A stretch of DNA of 64,000 nucleotides from Streptomyces sp. SKN60 (GCF_026236535.1 NZ_JAHTMW010000011.1:1-64000), one strand, 5' to 3'. Shown: positions 30,870 through 42,138, numbered from the stretch's first letter. Notes: generated by a model from the letters alone, not told the origin. Translations and numbers: made by a program.

Positions 30870-31158
30870 GTGACCGCGGCCTGGCCGCGGAGCCACGGAT
30901 CGCAGGCGCTGGCGCCGCCCCTCCCGGATCTCGCAGGTCGCGTCCTAGGGGTCTGCGGGCAGTGCCGCACAGCCGCTCAGCGGATACGACAGAGCCGACC
31001 CCGATCGTGCCGCCACGGCGACGCCGCCGGCCAGAAGGCCGCCCTGCCCGCCGTCGGCCACCCATCCCCGTGGGTACGCGTAGCGAACGCCCCTCCGGGT
31101 AGCCGGTCGGTTGAGGGGGTGGCTCTCGCGGACAGTTCGCCTGCGAAGGGACTGCGAA

Positions 31159-31635
31159 ATGAACATCAGCGAGCACTCCGAGGAGAGCCGCCGCATCGTC
31201 GTCGGAGTGGACGGCTCCCCGGCCTCGTACGAGGCCCTGCGGTGGGCGGTACAGCAGGCTCGCCTGACGGGCGCGAAGCTGGAAGCCTGGGGTGCTTACG
31301 ACGTGCCCGGGGCGGTGGGCTGGTCCGCGCCGGCCGTGGATGCCGCCTTCGACGCGGGACAGGCCAGGCAGGCGGTGTCCGACGAGATCCGCGCCGTGAT
31401 CGACCGGACCGGCGACGTACAGCTCGAGGAGCATGTGGCCCGCGGCAACCCGGCCAGTGTCCTGACCGAGGCGTCGGTGGGCGCGGACCTGCTGGTCGTG
31501 GGCAGCAGAGGCCGTGGCGGATTCGCCAGCCTGCTCCTCGGCTCAGTCAGCCAGCAATGCGCCGTGCATGCCTCCTGCCCGGTCGTCATCGTCCGCCCCG
31601 GCACCACCGCCGAGGGAGTGGGAAGCGATACGTAA
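31159..31635 (+). CDS. Universal stress protein (UspA family)
   Basis: 158 aa from ATG 31159. RRIVVGVDGSPASYEALRWA opens the Usp fold; GADLLVVGSRGRGGFASLLL and GSVSQQCAVHASCPVVIVRP carry the ATP-binding G-x2-G-x9-G-S/T motif. It binds ATP and is usually induced in dormancy or stress. It is consistent with the surrounding chaperone genes. The 290 nt upstream hold no gene. Confidence 0.88.
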   Translation: MNISEHSEESRRIVVGVDGSPASYEALRWAVQQARLTGAKLEAWGAYDVPGAVGWSAPAVDAAFDAGQARQAVSDEIRAVIDRTGDVQLEEHVARGNPASVLTEASVGADLLVVGSRGRGGFASLLLGSVSQQCAVHASCPVVIVRPGTTAEGVGSDT

Positions 31636-31639
31636 CATG

Positions 31640-31790
31640 CACGTCCACAGTTCCTCGTTGGCGAAAGGCCGCTCACGGTAGTGCTGCTGGAGCTCGGCGA
31701 GGTGTTCGACCCCGCACGCGGCCACGGGACGCCGGCCGTCCTGCCCTGGGTCGTCGGGGTGGGCGATGGATGAGTCCCGGTCGTCCGTAG
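31640..31790 (-). pseudogene. Remnant homologous to the gene at 12255-12623
   Basis: The minus strand encodes VEHLAELQQHYRERPFANEE then LWTCMLRIASH, clearly related to AAHLAELQQHYRRRPFVNEE of the other gene. The rest is absent, and the frame continues into the end of the universal stress gene. From here to 32136 I see no convincing gene. Confidence 0.45.
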
Positions 31791-32136
31791 ACGGCGCTGC
31801 CGGGCGTGATCGCCTGGTGGCAACGGTCACAGACTCGGGGAGACCAGGGACCGCCGGGGTGGCATCGCTCATCGACTCAGTCGCGGTCGGCGGGTGGCGC
31901 CGCCGGCCGGCGACCGCCATCCTGCTCCGGCCCTTGGTCCCTGTTGCCTTACGAACATCGATGAGGTCCCAGTCGTCGTAGGCGATGCCGAGGATCGTGG
32001 CCCGCATGGTGACGCGCCGTCCTCCGGTCCGTGACGGCGGGTACACGACAACAAGCGATTTCACCGTCCTACGACTTTCCGACTCCGAGCGGCGCACGCC
32101 GCAGGGTGCGCGTGAGGCGGCAACGACGGTCGTGTG

Positions 32137-33105
32137 TCACTGCCAGGCGGTGAGCAGTCTGTCGCGGTGGGCGGCGAGCCAGGTCGCGAAGTCCTGCAGG
32201 GCCGGGTTGAGTTCACGTACGGCGGTGAGGTCCCGGGCGGCGGTGAAGCGGTGCTCGCACTCGGCGTAGTACTGGAACATGTTGCCCGTCTCGCCGGCGC
32301 CCGGGGTGCCCTGCGCGCGCCACTCGTCCGCGGTGAGCGGCCGGTACCGTACGGGCACGCCGACGGACGTCGAGAGCGCCGCGGCCATGTCGGCGACCTT
32401 CAGGTGCTCGCCCGCGATGCTGATCGTGGCGGCGATGAGGTCGGCCCCGCGCCGGAGGACGGCCAGAGCGGTCCTGCCGATGTCGTCGACCGCGATGGGG
32501 GAGAGCCTGCTCTCCCCCATGGGATAGGTGAGTTCGAGGGCGCCGTCCGCACCGCGCTGCGGGGCGAAGGCGGCCAGCAGGTTCTCCCAGTAGAAGGTGG
32601 TGCGCAGGAAGGTCGTCGGCACCGCCTCCTCGAGGAAGTAGTGGTCGGCCTCCGCCTTGCCGTCGAAGTGCGGCACCTTGTAGTGGTCCTGGAGCGTGGG
32701 CATGCGGTCGTCGTCGACCGGGACGCACTCCCGGGTGTCCTCGAGCGTCGACCAGACCGCGTGCTGGACGCCGGCGTGCGAGGCGGCCCGGGCGACCGCG
32801 CGGGCCTGGGCCTTCTCGCGTTCGGCCGACATGTGCTCCTAGAAGTTGGTGACGAGGAACGCGCCGTACGCGTGCTCGAAGGCGGGCGCGAGGCTCGACT
32901 CGTCGTCCATGTCGCCGCGGACGATGTCGTCGACACCGAGGCGTTCGAGTTCCCGGGCGGGTTCCCCGTCGGGGTGTCGGGTGACGGCGCGTACGGCGAA
33001 CTCCGTCCCCGGCCCCGTGTCGTGGTCGGCGAGGATGGCCCGCACGAGCCCGCCGCCCTGCCTGCCGGTCGCTCCGATCACCGTGATGATCTTCTTCTCG
33101 GTCAT
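32137..33105 (-). pseudogene. NmrA-like NAD(P)-binding protein interrupted by an amber codon
   Basis: ATG 33105 opens KKIITVIGATGRQGGGLVRA with the Rossmann motif G-x-x-G-x-x-G. The frame runs to AYGAFLVTNF, meets TAG at 32839-32841 and continues in the same frame as EHMSAEREKAQARAVARAAS to 32137. NmrA relatives have Trp at this point (NFWEH), so TAG stands for TGG. Without it the protein would be 322 aa of normal length: HFDGKAEADHYFLEEA and TTFLRTTFYWENLL are intact. Either a recent nonsense mutation or a sequencing error. Confidence 0.75.
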
Positions 33106-33164
33106 GGCTCGATCGCCTCGCACCTCGGACATGCGGTTCAGCTGCCGTCGTCCCTCCGCCACGC

Positions 33165-35024
<1,860 letters not shown>

Positions 35025-35269
35025 CGTCGGCCTCCCAACATCCACCGAAGCGAGCCGAAATGAGGCCGCTCTACCTTCGGCGCCTTCCCTGGATGGGCGC
35101 GGGCAACCCTGCGGCCGTCTCCACTCCTGCCGACAACAGCGCAACGGGCCCTGACGCCCTTGCTTCGTTTGGCGCGCGCACTGCTGGTTATTCGCCCGTG
35201 CGAGGGATTCATCCGGGGAAGAGAAGGGAGGTCGGTCTGGCCCTGCCGAGTCCTCCCGCCCCTGTGTCT

Positions 35270-35747
35270 CCAGACCGGTGCCGATGCGGTACGGGCACGC
35301 GGACTCGGCCAAGGCAAGCATCCGGCCCCCGTGCCGCACGACGTTGACGTCGGGCATGTCCCGGAAGGTGCCCGCGAGCTCGGGTCCGACCTCGTCGGCA
35401 TCCGGAAAGATCATCGACTCCACCCCGCCCCACAGGGCTCGCCCCGCCCGCTCCTCCGCCTGAAGCGCGGGGGTCCGCACGAAGCGGTTGCGATAGCGGG
35501 CGCGGCCCTCGCAGAGCCAGACGCCGTGGAGCATTCCGTCACCGTCGATCGGGTACAGGTACGAGCCGACCGGCGTGAAGCGCGGATTGGGCCCGTTGCG
35601 CAGGTACAGCCCGTCCAGAGCGGCCGGCACCACACCCGTCACCTCCAGGCCCTCGACGTCCACCTCCCGGCTCACCGGCGCGAACGAGCCCAGCAGATGA
35701 GGAACCCGGGTCGGGGGCCCGCAGACGCGGGCCGTCCCTGCGGGCAC
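35270..35747 (-). pseudogene. N-terminal fragment of a carotenoid oxygenase
   Basis: The frame reads HLLGSFAPVSREVDVEGLEV, ALDGLYLRNGPNPRFTPVGS, IDGDGMLHGVWLCEGRARYR and FRDMPDVNVVRHGGRMLALA, the start of the carotenoid/lignostilbene oxygenase beta-propeller with its N-G-P-N-P and D-G-x-x-H-G motifs. It breaks off after YRIGTGLETQG, so all four iron-binding His are lost apart from early positions. The 5' end overlaps a CRISPR-like repeat at 35729-35756, so both ends are truncated. Confidence 0.7.
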
Positions 35748-35817
35748 GGGGAGCAGGCACGCGTACCAGGACGCTGGGTCGCTTCGGGGGCCATCCCCGC
35801 GGCCTGGTGGTCGGCTC
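35729..35817 (-). CRISPR. Two-repeat type I-E relic
   Basis: One unit (CCGTCCCTGCGGGCACGGGG then AGCAG) ends at 35756. A second (GCCATCCCCGCGGCC, then degenerate) starts at 35790, a period of about 59-61 nt. The orientation is the same as the arrays at 18991 and 24797. No cas gene is nearby. Confidence 0.5.
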
Positions 35818-35848
35818 CGGACGTCTTCGGGGGCCGGCTTCCGGAGTC

Positions 35849-36844
35849 TCAGGCGGAGGCGGCGGTGAGGAGGGTTTCAGCGGCAGCGGTGCGGGCGTAG
35901 AGGACGGAGCGGCCGGCGCGGTGGGCGCTGACCAGGCCCGCGTTGCGAAGTGCGGTGAGGTACTGGGACACCCCGGCCGGGGAGAGCCCGGTGCGGTGAG
36001 CCAGTTCGGTGGTGGAGGCCGGGGTCTCCAGTTCGGTCAGCAGCAGGGTTCGCGAGCGGCCGAGGACGGGGGTGAGGACGCAGGTTCCGGTGACAGGCCG
36101 TTTCTCCCACAGCGTGCCGACACCCCGTGCTGGATAGGCGAGCTGCGGCGGGTCCGGCGGTCTCATCCTGGTGCGCAGGCCGGGTCCGGTGAACGCTGAA
36201 GGGATCAGAAGCAGCCCCGCGCCCGCGGACTCCCGGGGCAGGTCTCGTTTCCGGCGGGCCAGCTGCAGCGTGTTGTCGTTCCAACTCACCGAGGTGTGCA
36301 GGTCGTTGAACAGGCGGCCCGCGCCGTGCTCGGCGACGGTGCGGGCCCGGTGGAAGATGTCGGCGTCCAGTACCGCCCGGATCCGCGCCCAGTAGGGGGC
36401 CAGTGCCAGCTCCCAGTACGTTTCGATCTCTTGTGTGACCTTGGCCAGGCGGGAGCGCGGGTCGGCATGCAGGGTCCTCAGCCGGGGGCCGAGACGTCCT
36501 TGGTGGCGCGCGAGGTGATCGAGGTCCTGGCGTACTCGGTCGGCGTGCGAGGCCAGGACCGCGTCCCACTCGCCCGTCGGCGCGGGGGCCGCTCCGGCAG
36601 GGGCCGGATTGAGGAAGTCGGGCACATAGCCGACAGGTGGGATCAGCTCGGAGAGCCATCCCCGGTCCAGCCCGGCGGCCATCACACGCGGCCGTACCTG
36701 GTCCGCCCAGGGCCGGTGGATCGGATGCGCGGTGTGGGACATCAGCAGGCGGTAGCTGGGTGCGACCTCCCACATCGGTGAGACGGCGAACCGCACTTGT
36801 GCCAGATCGCTCGCAGAGAACGCCAGTTCCGCCAGGACAACCAC
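35849..36844 (-). CDS. ArsR-family regulator with N-terminal DUF5937-like domain
   Basis: 331 aa. The first 220 residues (DLAQVRFAVSPMWEVAPSYR, later WELALAPYWARIRAVLDADI) form a helical domain seen in large actinobacterial ArsR-like proteins. The winged helix is at the C-terminus: TTELAHRTGLSPAGVSQYLT then ALRNAGLVSAHRAGRSVLYA. No metal-binding Cys motif is visible. It is divergent from an aldo-keto reductase with 67 nt between the starts, so it probably controls it. Confidence 0.82.
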   Translation of the reverse strand: MVVLAELAFSASDLAQVRFAVSPMWEVAPSYRLLMSHTAHPIHRPWADQVRPRVMAAGLDRGWLSELIPPVGYVPDFLNPAPAGAAPAPTGEWDAVLASHADRVRQDLDHLARHQGRLGPRLRTLHADPRSRLAKVTQEIETYWELALAPYWARIRAVLDADIFHRARTVAEHGAGRLFNDLHTSVSWNDNTLQLARRKRDLPRESAGAGLLLIPSAFTGPGLRTRMRPPDPPQLAYPARGVGTLWEKRPVTGTCVLTPVLGRSRTLLLTELETPASTTELAHRTGLSPAGVSQYLTALRNAGLVSAHRAGRSVLYARTAAAETLLTAASA

Positions 36845-36911
36845 TCCTCCATGGATTCAGGGATGTGTGAATCAATGGCGAGCCAGCCTATCGTGCGCAG
36901 ATCATCCCCCC

Positions 36912-37820
36912 ATGACCTCACACAGCATCTCCGCGGCGGCATCGGGCACCTGGAAGCTCGGCGACCGCACGGTCCACCGGATCGGTTTCGGCGCGATGCG
37001 CCTGCCGCAGCACGGGGAGGCGTTCGCGCCGAACGCGGTGCCGCGCGACCGTGACCAGGCGGTCGGTGTGCTGCGCCGCGCGGTCGAGCTCGGCGTGAAC
37101 CACATCGACACCGCCGCCTTCTACTTCTCGCCGCTGCGCTCCGCCAATGAGCTGATCAGCCGTGCCCTGTCCCCCTACCCGGACGACCTCGTCATCACCA
37201 CCAAGGTCGGACCGGGCCGTGACCCCGCAGGCAGCTGGCTGCCCCATGCCACCCCCGAGCAACTGCGCGGCCAGGTCGAGGAGAACCTGCGCCAGCTCGG
37301 CCGCGACCACCTCGACGTCGTCAACCTGCGCATCGTCGGCACCGACTCCCTCGCCGAACGCTTCGGCGCACTCGCCGAACTGCGCGACGCCGGACTCATC
37401 CGCCACCTCGGCCTGTCCAACGTCCGCCCCCACCACCTCGCCGAGGCCCAGGCCATCGCGCCGGTGGTCTGCGTCCAGAACATGTACGGCATCGGCGCAT
37501 CGCCCGAGCAGGAGGAGTTCCTGCGCATCTGCGGTGAACAGCGCGTCGCATTCGTACCGTTCTACTCGATAGCCGGCAGCGGACGCGAGGCCGGCGCGAG
37601 CACCGCCGACAGCAGCGAGGTGCACGCCATCGCCCGCGCCCGCGGGGTGAGCACCGCCCAGGTCCGGCTGGCCTGGACGCTGCACCAAGGCCCCCACGTC
37701 CTGGCCATCCCGGGCACCGGCGACCCCGACCACCTCGCCCAGAACGTGGCGGCCGGCTCGCTGAGCCTGTCCGGGGACGAACTCGCCGTCCTGGACTCCC
37801 TCCACCACGAAACAGCATGA
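36912..37820 (+). CDS. Aldo/keto reductase
   Basis: 302 aa from ATG 36912. TIM-barrel enzyme with HRIGFGAMRL, the catalytic NHIDTAAFYF (Asp and Tyr), ITTKVG (Lys), DVVNLRIVG in place of the usual D-x-x-x-x-H-x-x-D strand, IRHLGLSNV and a C-terminal LAIPGTGDPDHLAQNV that binds the NADPH phosphate. The catalytic His position reads Arg (LRIV), as in some subfamilies. Substrate unknown; likely regulated by the divergent ArsR protein. Confidence 0.85.
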   Translation: MTSHSISAAASGTWKLGDRTVHRIGFGAMRLPQHGEAFAPNAVPRDRDQAVGVLRRAVELGVNHIDTAAFYFSPLRSANELISRALSPYPDDLVITTKVGPGRDPAGSWLPHATPEQLRGQVEENLRQLGRDHLDVVNLRIVGTDSLAERFGALAELRDAGLIRHLGLSNVRPHHLAEAQAIAPVVCVQNMYGIGASPEQEEFLRICGEQRVAFVPFYSIAGSGREAGASTADSSEVHAIARARGVSTAQVRLAWTLHQGPHVLAIPGTGDPDHLAQNVAAGSLSLSGDELAVLDSLHHETA

Positions 37821-37856
37821 AGAGGCACCCGATGATGCCGTGATCCACTTCTGCTG

Positions 37857-37935
37857 ATCGGCCGGTCTGTCCCTCGGCCGGTCTGTCCCTCGGCCGGTCT
37901 GTCTCCCGGCCGGTCTGTCTCCCGGCCGGTCTGCT
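37857..37935. repeat. 16-bp tandem repeat, about five copies
   Basis: The unit CGGCCGGTCTGTCCCT occurs twice, CGGCCGGTCTGTCTCC twice, then a partial copy. It lies between the convergent aldo-keto reductase and lysG genes. CGGCCG is self-complementary, so the block could also fold on transcription and slow or end transcripts from both sides. Confidence 0.75.
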
Positions 37936-37981
37936 TTGCCTGTTCCTGCCGCCCGTCCCGGCAGCAGAACGTCATCGGTTC

Positions 37982-38908
37982 TCAGGGCGAGCCGCTTCCC
38001 CCGTCGGTCAGCAGCGCTTGTGCGGCGGCCGTCGACACCACCTCGGCGACCGTGGACAGGGCGGGCGAGTCGAGCTTCCACTGCTGCCAGTACAGCGGTA
38101 CGTCCATGGGCCGCGTCGGCGCCAGTTCCACGAGCCGGCCCGAGCGCAGGAGCGGTTCGGCCTGCGCTTCGGGCACCATGCCCCAGCCGAGGCCGAAGGC
38201 CACCGCGTCCCGGAACCCGTCCGATGTGGGCACGAGGTGGCGGATGCGCCCTGCGTCGGAACGGCCCCGCGTGAGGGACCGGACGAAGCTGTCCTGCAGG
38301 CCGTCGCGCCGGTCGAAGGCCACTGTCGGGGCCTCGCGCAGGGCCTCAGGCAGGGGCCCGGTGAGATGGGCGGCGGCGAACTCGGGGGCGGCCACGGCCC
38401 GGTAGCGGGCGAGCCCGAGCCGCCGTACCGTGCACCCGGCCACCGGGTCGGGCGAGGAGGTGACGGCCGCCATCACCTGGCCCTCGCGCAGCAGGGCGGT
38501 GGTGTGGGCCTCGTCCTCCCGATGCAGCTCGAAGCAGATCGGCGGGTCCTGCGGGACCCGGGTGAGCGCGGGCAGGAACCAGGTGGCCAGGGAGTCGGCA
38601 TTGACCGCGATCGGGATCCGGACCGGGCCCTGCTCGGCCGCCAGGCCCAGCTCGGCGCGGGCGTCCCGTTCCAGCCGCGCCAGCTGGCGGGCGAACCGCA
38701 CCACCACCTCGCCGGACTCGGTGGGGCGCACCGGTTTGGTGCGCATCAGCAGGACCCGGCCGGTGCGCTGCTCCAGTGCCTTGACGCGCTGGCTGACGGC
38801 TGACGGCGTCACGTGCAGGGCGGCGGCCGCGGCGTCGAACGTACCCTCGTCGACCACCGCGAGCAGCGTCCGGACCTGGTCCAGGGGAAGCTCGTCCATA
38901 AGTAGCAC
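37982..38908 (-). CDS. lysG: LysR-family regulator of amino-acid export (LysG/ArgP)
   Basis: 308 aa. The winged helix-turn-helix DQVRTLLAVVDEGTFDAAAA then LHVTPSAVSQRVKALEQRTG is nearly canonical for ArgP/LysG. The effector domain reads IPIAVNADSLATWFLPALTR, also typical of the group. LysG binds Lys, Arg or His and activates lysE. It is divergent from lysE with about 40 nt between starts. The start is the GTG at 38908 or the ATG three codons in. Confidence 0.88.
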   Translation of the reverse strand: MLLMDELPLDQVRTLLAVVDEGTFDAAAAALHVTPSAVSQRVKALEQRTGRVLLMRTKPVRPTESGEVVVRFARQLARLERDARAELGLAAEQGPVRIPIAVNADSLATWFLPALTRVPQDPPICFELHREDEAHTTALLREGQVMAAVTSSPDPVAGCTVRRLGLARYRAVAAPEFAAAHLTGPLPEALREAPTVAFDRRDGLQDSFVRSLTRGRSDAGRIRHLVPTSDGFRDAVAFGLGWGMVPEAQAEPLLRSGRLVELAPTRPMDVPLYWQQWKLDSPALSTVAEVVSTAAAQALLTDGGSGSP

Positions 38909-38947
38909 TAAGGGTACCTAAGAATCTTTAGCTGTCCTGATCGTGAC

Positions 38948-39595
38948 ATGTTCCTTACGGTCGACGTCATGACCAGCAGCATCCTCGCCGCCCTCGTCGC
39001 CGGATTCGGTACGGGGCTCTCCCTCATCGTCGCCATCGGCGCCCAGAACGCGTTCGTCCTGCGCCAGGGCGCCCGCGGTCACGCGGTCCTCGCGGTGGTC
39101 GCGATCTGCGCCCTGTCGGACGCGGTACTGATCGCACTCGGTGTCGCGGGAGTGGGCGCGGTGGTCACGGCATGGCCGGCCGCGCTGACCGCAGTGGGCC
39201 TGGCGGGCGGGGCGTTCCTCCTTGGCTACGGCCTCCTCGCGGCCCGGCGCGTGCTGCGCCCCGACCCGGCCGCCGCCCTGACCACCGGCGGACCGGACGC
39301 CGGCTCGGCCCGCCGCGCGGTGATGACCTGCCTGGCGATGACCTGGCTGAACCCGCACGTCTACCTGGACACCGTGCTGCTCCTCGGCTCACTCGCCTCC
39401 GACCGCGGCGACCTGCGCTGGGCCTTCGGCGTCGGCGCGGCCCTGGCCAGCCTGAGCTGGTTCTTCACCCTGGGCTTCGGCGCCCGGCTGCTGAGCGGAG
39501 TCCTCGCCCGCCCGAAAGCCTGGCGCGTACTGGACGGACTGGTCGCGGCGACCATGCTGGCCATGGGCGGAATGCTGATCGCCGGCGCCCAGTGA
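38948..39595 (+). CDS. lysE: LysE-family basic amino-acid exporter
   Basis: 215 aa with six hydrophobic segments. The signature LSLIVAIGAQNAFVLRQGAR is in the first helix pair, and CLAMTWLNPHVYLDTVLLLG carries the conserved N-P-H-x-Y-L-D motif of LysE/ArgO. It exports lysine and arginine in exchange for protons when peptides supply an excess. Control by the divergent LysG is well established for this pair. The interval 38909-38947 holds overlapping short palindromes (CTAAGGGTACCTAAG, AAGAATCTTTAG) suited to LysG binding. Confidence 0.88.
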   Translation: MFLTVDVMTSSILAALVAGFGTGLSLIVAIGAQNAFVLRQGARGHAVLAVVAICALSDAVLIALGVAGVGAVVTAWPAALTAVGLAGGAFLLGYGLLAARRVLRPDPAAALTTGGPDAGSARRAVMTCLAMTWLNPHVYLDTVLLLGSLASDRGDLRWAFGVGAALASLSWFFTLGFGARLLSGVLARPKAWRVLDGLVAATMLAMGGMLIAGAQ

Positions 39596-39599
39596 CCCA

Positions 39600-39953
39600 C
39601 AGCGCTGATGCAGGCGACGGCAGCCGGCACGTCAGGACGTCGTGGGTTCCACGACCTGGCCTCGGCTGCCGAGGGATCGGGAAGGCGGATGTCGCGGGGG
39701 CGCTCCGCGGGCACGGGTCGGAAGGTTCCCGCACCCAGTCCTCGGCATCCTCCTTCCGGAACCAGACATCCGGCGGTGCCTCGCGCATCCGCAACACTTC
39801 CGCGCCGGTGCACAACCCGATGTCCACGGACACCTCCGCGAACTCCTGGTCACCCACCCCCACAAGCTGACGCGCCACGCGCAGAGCCAGTATCGGGTCC
39901 GGGCTCTCGCCGAACACTCTCGCGATCGTCTGAGGTCCTTCAGGACCGTTCAT
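39600..39953 (-). CDS. Possible partial hypothetical protein
   Basis: The frame from ATG 39953 reads MNGPEGPQTIARVFGESPDP, ALRVARQLVGVGDQEFAEVS and VDIGLCTGAEVLRMREAPPD, then VWFRKEDAEDWVREPSD. The composition is protein-like up to about 39700, after which it turns Arg/Pro-rich and antisense to lysE. It may be a 5' fragment of a gene truncated by the lysE block. Not recognised. Confidence 0.35.
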
Positions 39954-40047
39954 GGCGCGGAGGAAGAGATGCCGGTGCTGCTCGATGGCGTCCGGTCCGA
40001 GGCCGGTGGACCGAACAGGTCCCAAGCTCGCGCCGGAGAGTGACGGC

Positions 40048-40063
40048 CCGCCCGCAAGGGCGG
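40048..40063 (-). terminator. Hairpin at the end of the hydrolase pseudogene
   Basis: CCGCCC-GCAA-GGGCGG forms a 6-bp G+C stem with a stable GNRA-like loop immediately after the stop codon at 40064-40066. Confidence 0.4.
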
Positions 40064-41024
40064 CTAGCGGCCCTTGGATTCGACGGAGGCGAGGGGCTGG
40101 GGGCCGACGTAAGGGCGGCGACCGCCCGGTCCAGGTCGTGTCTTCGGGGTCAGGGTCGATCGCAGGTACGCCCAGCCGGCCGCGGCGACGAGCGCGACGC
40201 GCTCGGGGTCGGGGTCCGTGGTCTCGGCGGCGTCGTATCCGGAGATGCCGCCCGGGATGTGCTCCCCGCCATGGACGGTGAGCAAGCTCTTCGGGCCGGG
40301 GCTCAGGGTGTAGGCGTCCCAGCGGTAGCTGATCCGCTCGGAGAACATCGGATTGAGGTCCTGGTCACCGGCGATGACGAGGGCATCGGCGGTCATCGTG
40401 CCGAAGTCGACCTTCTGGAGGAGGGGGAAGTGGCTCGCGGCAGCATCTTCGGGTCCGCGAACCTCATCGGGAGAGGCGATGATCAGACCGGCCTTGATCC
40501 GTGGGTCGGCGCGTCGCACGACCATACTGTCGGCGGGGTCCATGGTGCACGCGCCCAGCAGCACCGACGCGGTGAGACCGCCGAGGGAGTGCCCGGCGAC
40601 GGCGATGCGGTCCCGGTCGATCTGCCCGTTCAGCGCGGAAGGCCTTCTCGACCTCGTCGAGGTGGTCCAGCACGGTAGTCACGTCGGCAGCCCGGGTGTA
40701 CCAGTAGAACGGCGCCTCGGCGTGCTCGGCCTGGCGCTGTCCGAGCGCGGTGGAGTCAAGGTGCGTGGGCTGCAGCACGACGAACCCTCGGGCCGCCCAG
40801 AAAGTCGACCGGCGGGCCGTAACCCCGCAGCGGCGACAGGTACCAGCAACCGCCGTGTCCGTGCGAGAGCACGATCACCGGCAGGCCGTCGCCGGTGGCG
40901 GGCGCGGAGACCTTGACTCCAGCGGGACGAGCCGGCCGGGCACGTCGACGACGACCGGGCTGTAGCTGATGACGGGCGTGGGCGCGTCGACGGCGATCCC
41001 GGCGACGGTGGTGGAGTCGTTCAC
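40064..41024 (-). pseudogene. Frameshifted alpha/beta hydrolase
   Basis: GTG 41024 follows AGGAGAGAG and opens NDSTTVAGIAVDAPTPVISY. The reading then changes frame several times: LPVIVLSHGHGG near 40870, FYWYTRAADVTTVLDHLDEV near 40690, the nucleophile elbow DRIAVAGHSLGGLTASVLLG near 40600, then KAGLIIASPDEVRG and MTADALVIAGDQDLN to 40064. All hydrolase landmarks (oxyanion H-G, G-H-S-L-G, late Asp, HGGEH) are present but in at least three frames. It is either a decayed gene or a poorly sequenced one. Confidence 0.7.
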
Positions 41025-41281
41025 GGCTCTCTCCTCTTGGAGTGTGCCCGCACCCTGTGTGGCTCGGCGGGTCACGGGTCCGAGACTCGCCGCTGTGGCG
41101 CCCTGTTCGCGTCGGCGATCGTCACCTATCCCCTCACGCGTGCCTGCGAGGGGCTCGTACCCGGCGAGTCCTGGCAATGGCCGTGAGCGTCGCCGCAAGC
41201 GTCCCGGTCGGTGTCCGACCCGGTGCGTGGTGGGTGGGTGTCGATGACGTTCCACGCGCGTGCTACGTCACAGCGCCGTGG

Positions 41282-41503
41282 TCACGGGATCGGGAGGTCC
41301 CGGAGCTGGCGCCGCGAGGTGATGGCGAGCTTCGGGAAGATGTGGCGCAGGTGGGCGTCGTCGGTCCTCGGGCTGAGAAACAGCTGGGCGGCCACCTCCT
41401 TGGAGGTGGCGCCGGTGGCTACCAGGCGCGCGATGGGCAGCTCCTGGGCGGTCAGTGCGCCGGTCGGGTCGCTCTGCCGCTTGCGCGGCTGAGGTCGGGG
41501 CAC
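41282..41503 (-). pseudogene. C-terminal LuxR-type HTH fragment
   Basis: The frame LTAQELPIARLVATGATSKE then VAAQLFLSPRTDDAHLRHIF and PKLAITSRRQLRDLP is the GerE/LuxR DNA-binding domain of a large LAL-type or AAA-LuxR regulator. One substitution (T-D-D for T-V-D) lies in the recognition helix. The upstream effector part is missing. The 260 nt between it and the hydrolase pseudogene are empty. Confidence 0.65.
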
Positions 41504-41844
41504 TCGCCCGGGCTTACGTCGGGTTCGCGGCGACCGAGGCGAACCTCGTCGAGCTGATGTTCGCCCACAAGCACGGAGCCGACGGTCGGCAGGTGGGGCT
41601 CAGCGCGGTCGAGGCGTTCACACCCGTGCTCGCGGTGTTCACCGGCGGGTGACCCGACCCGGAGCGGACCGGACTCGCGTTCCTCGCGGCCCTCCAAGGC
41701 GTCACAGGACTGGCCAACTGCGGCGTGGTCGACGTCTCGCGGCTCGAAGACCTCCTGGCCGACATCATCTCCCGGTACTCCCGGTACTCCCGGTACTCCC
41801 GGTACTCCCGGTACTCCCGGTTCTCCCGGTTCTCCCGGCCCTGA
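41490..41844 (+). pseudogene. C-terminal fragment of a TetR regulator with a Ser-Arg-Tyr repeat tail
   Basis: The plus strand reads EVGALARAYVGFAATEANLV, ELMFAHKHG, then GG, a TGA at 41650-41652, and in the same frame PERTGLAFLAALQGVTGLAN and VDVSRLEDLLADIISRYSRY. This is the ligand domain and last helix of a TetR protein. The N-terminal DNA-binding part is missing. The last helix runs into five SRY and two SRF units encoded by the 9-bp repeat at 41770-41841. Confidence 0.65.
41770..41841. repeat. 9-bp minisatellite, eight units
   Basis: TCCCGGTAC occurs five times, TCCCGGTTC twice and TCCCGGCCC once, without interruption. It is in phase with the TetR fragment on the plus strand (Ser-Arg-Tyr/Phe/Pro) and would read Gly-Val-Pro on the minus strand. 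Confidence 0.9.
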
Positions 41845-42138
41845 CAGCTCTCCGGCAGCAGCCCCGGACGGCGTCGAGGAAGCAGTCGGGCCGAGCAGGC
41901 GGCAGCCGGCGAGCGCCACCGGCGGCGCCGGCGCCGGAACCTGGACATCGAAGAACGTCACCAGCAGGCCCGCACCAGTCCGGCGGTCAGCCGGTGAACG
42001 GCATCGATGCCACGGACATGGAACAGCCGAGGCGGCTGACGAGCCCCGACGCCGCCGGCGCCCCGTCGGGGATCCGGTGCGGCGTGACTCCCTCGCCAGG
42101 GACGTAGCCGGGACGTCGCGCTGTTCGTTCGCCGCCGG

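Noticed and set aside
41452..41961. Collagen-like Gly-Val-Pro protein on the minus strand
   Set aside because: The repeat comes from the 9-bp minisatellite. The plus strand in the same stretch encodes a recognisable TetR ligand domain in phase with the repeat.
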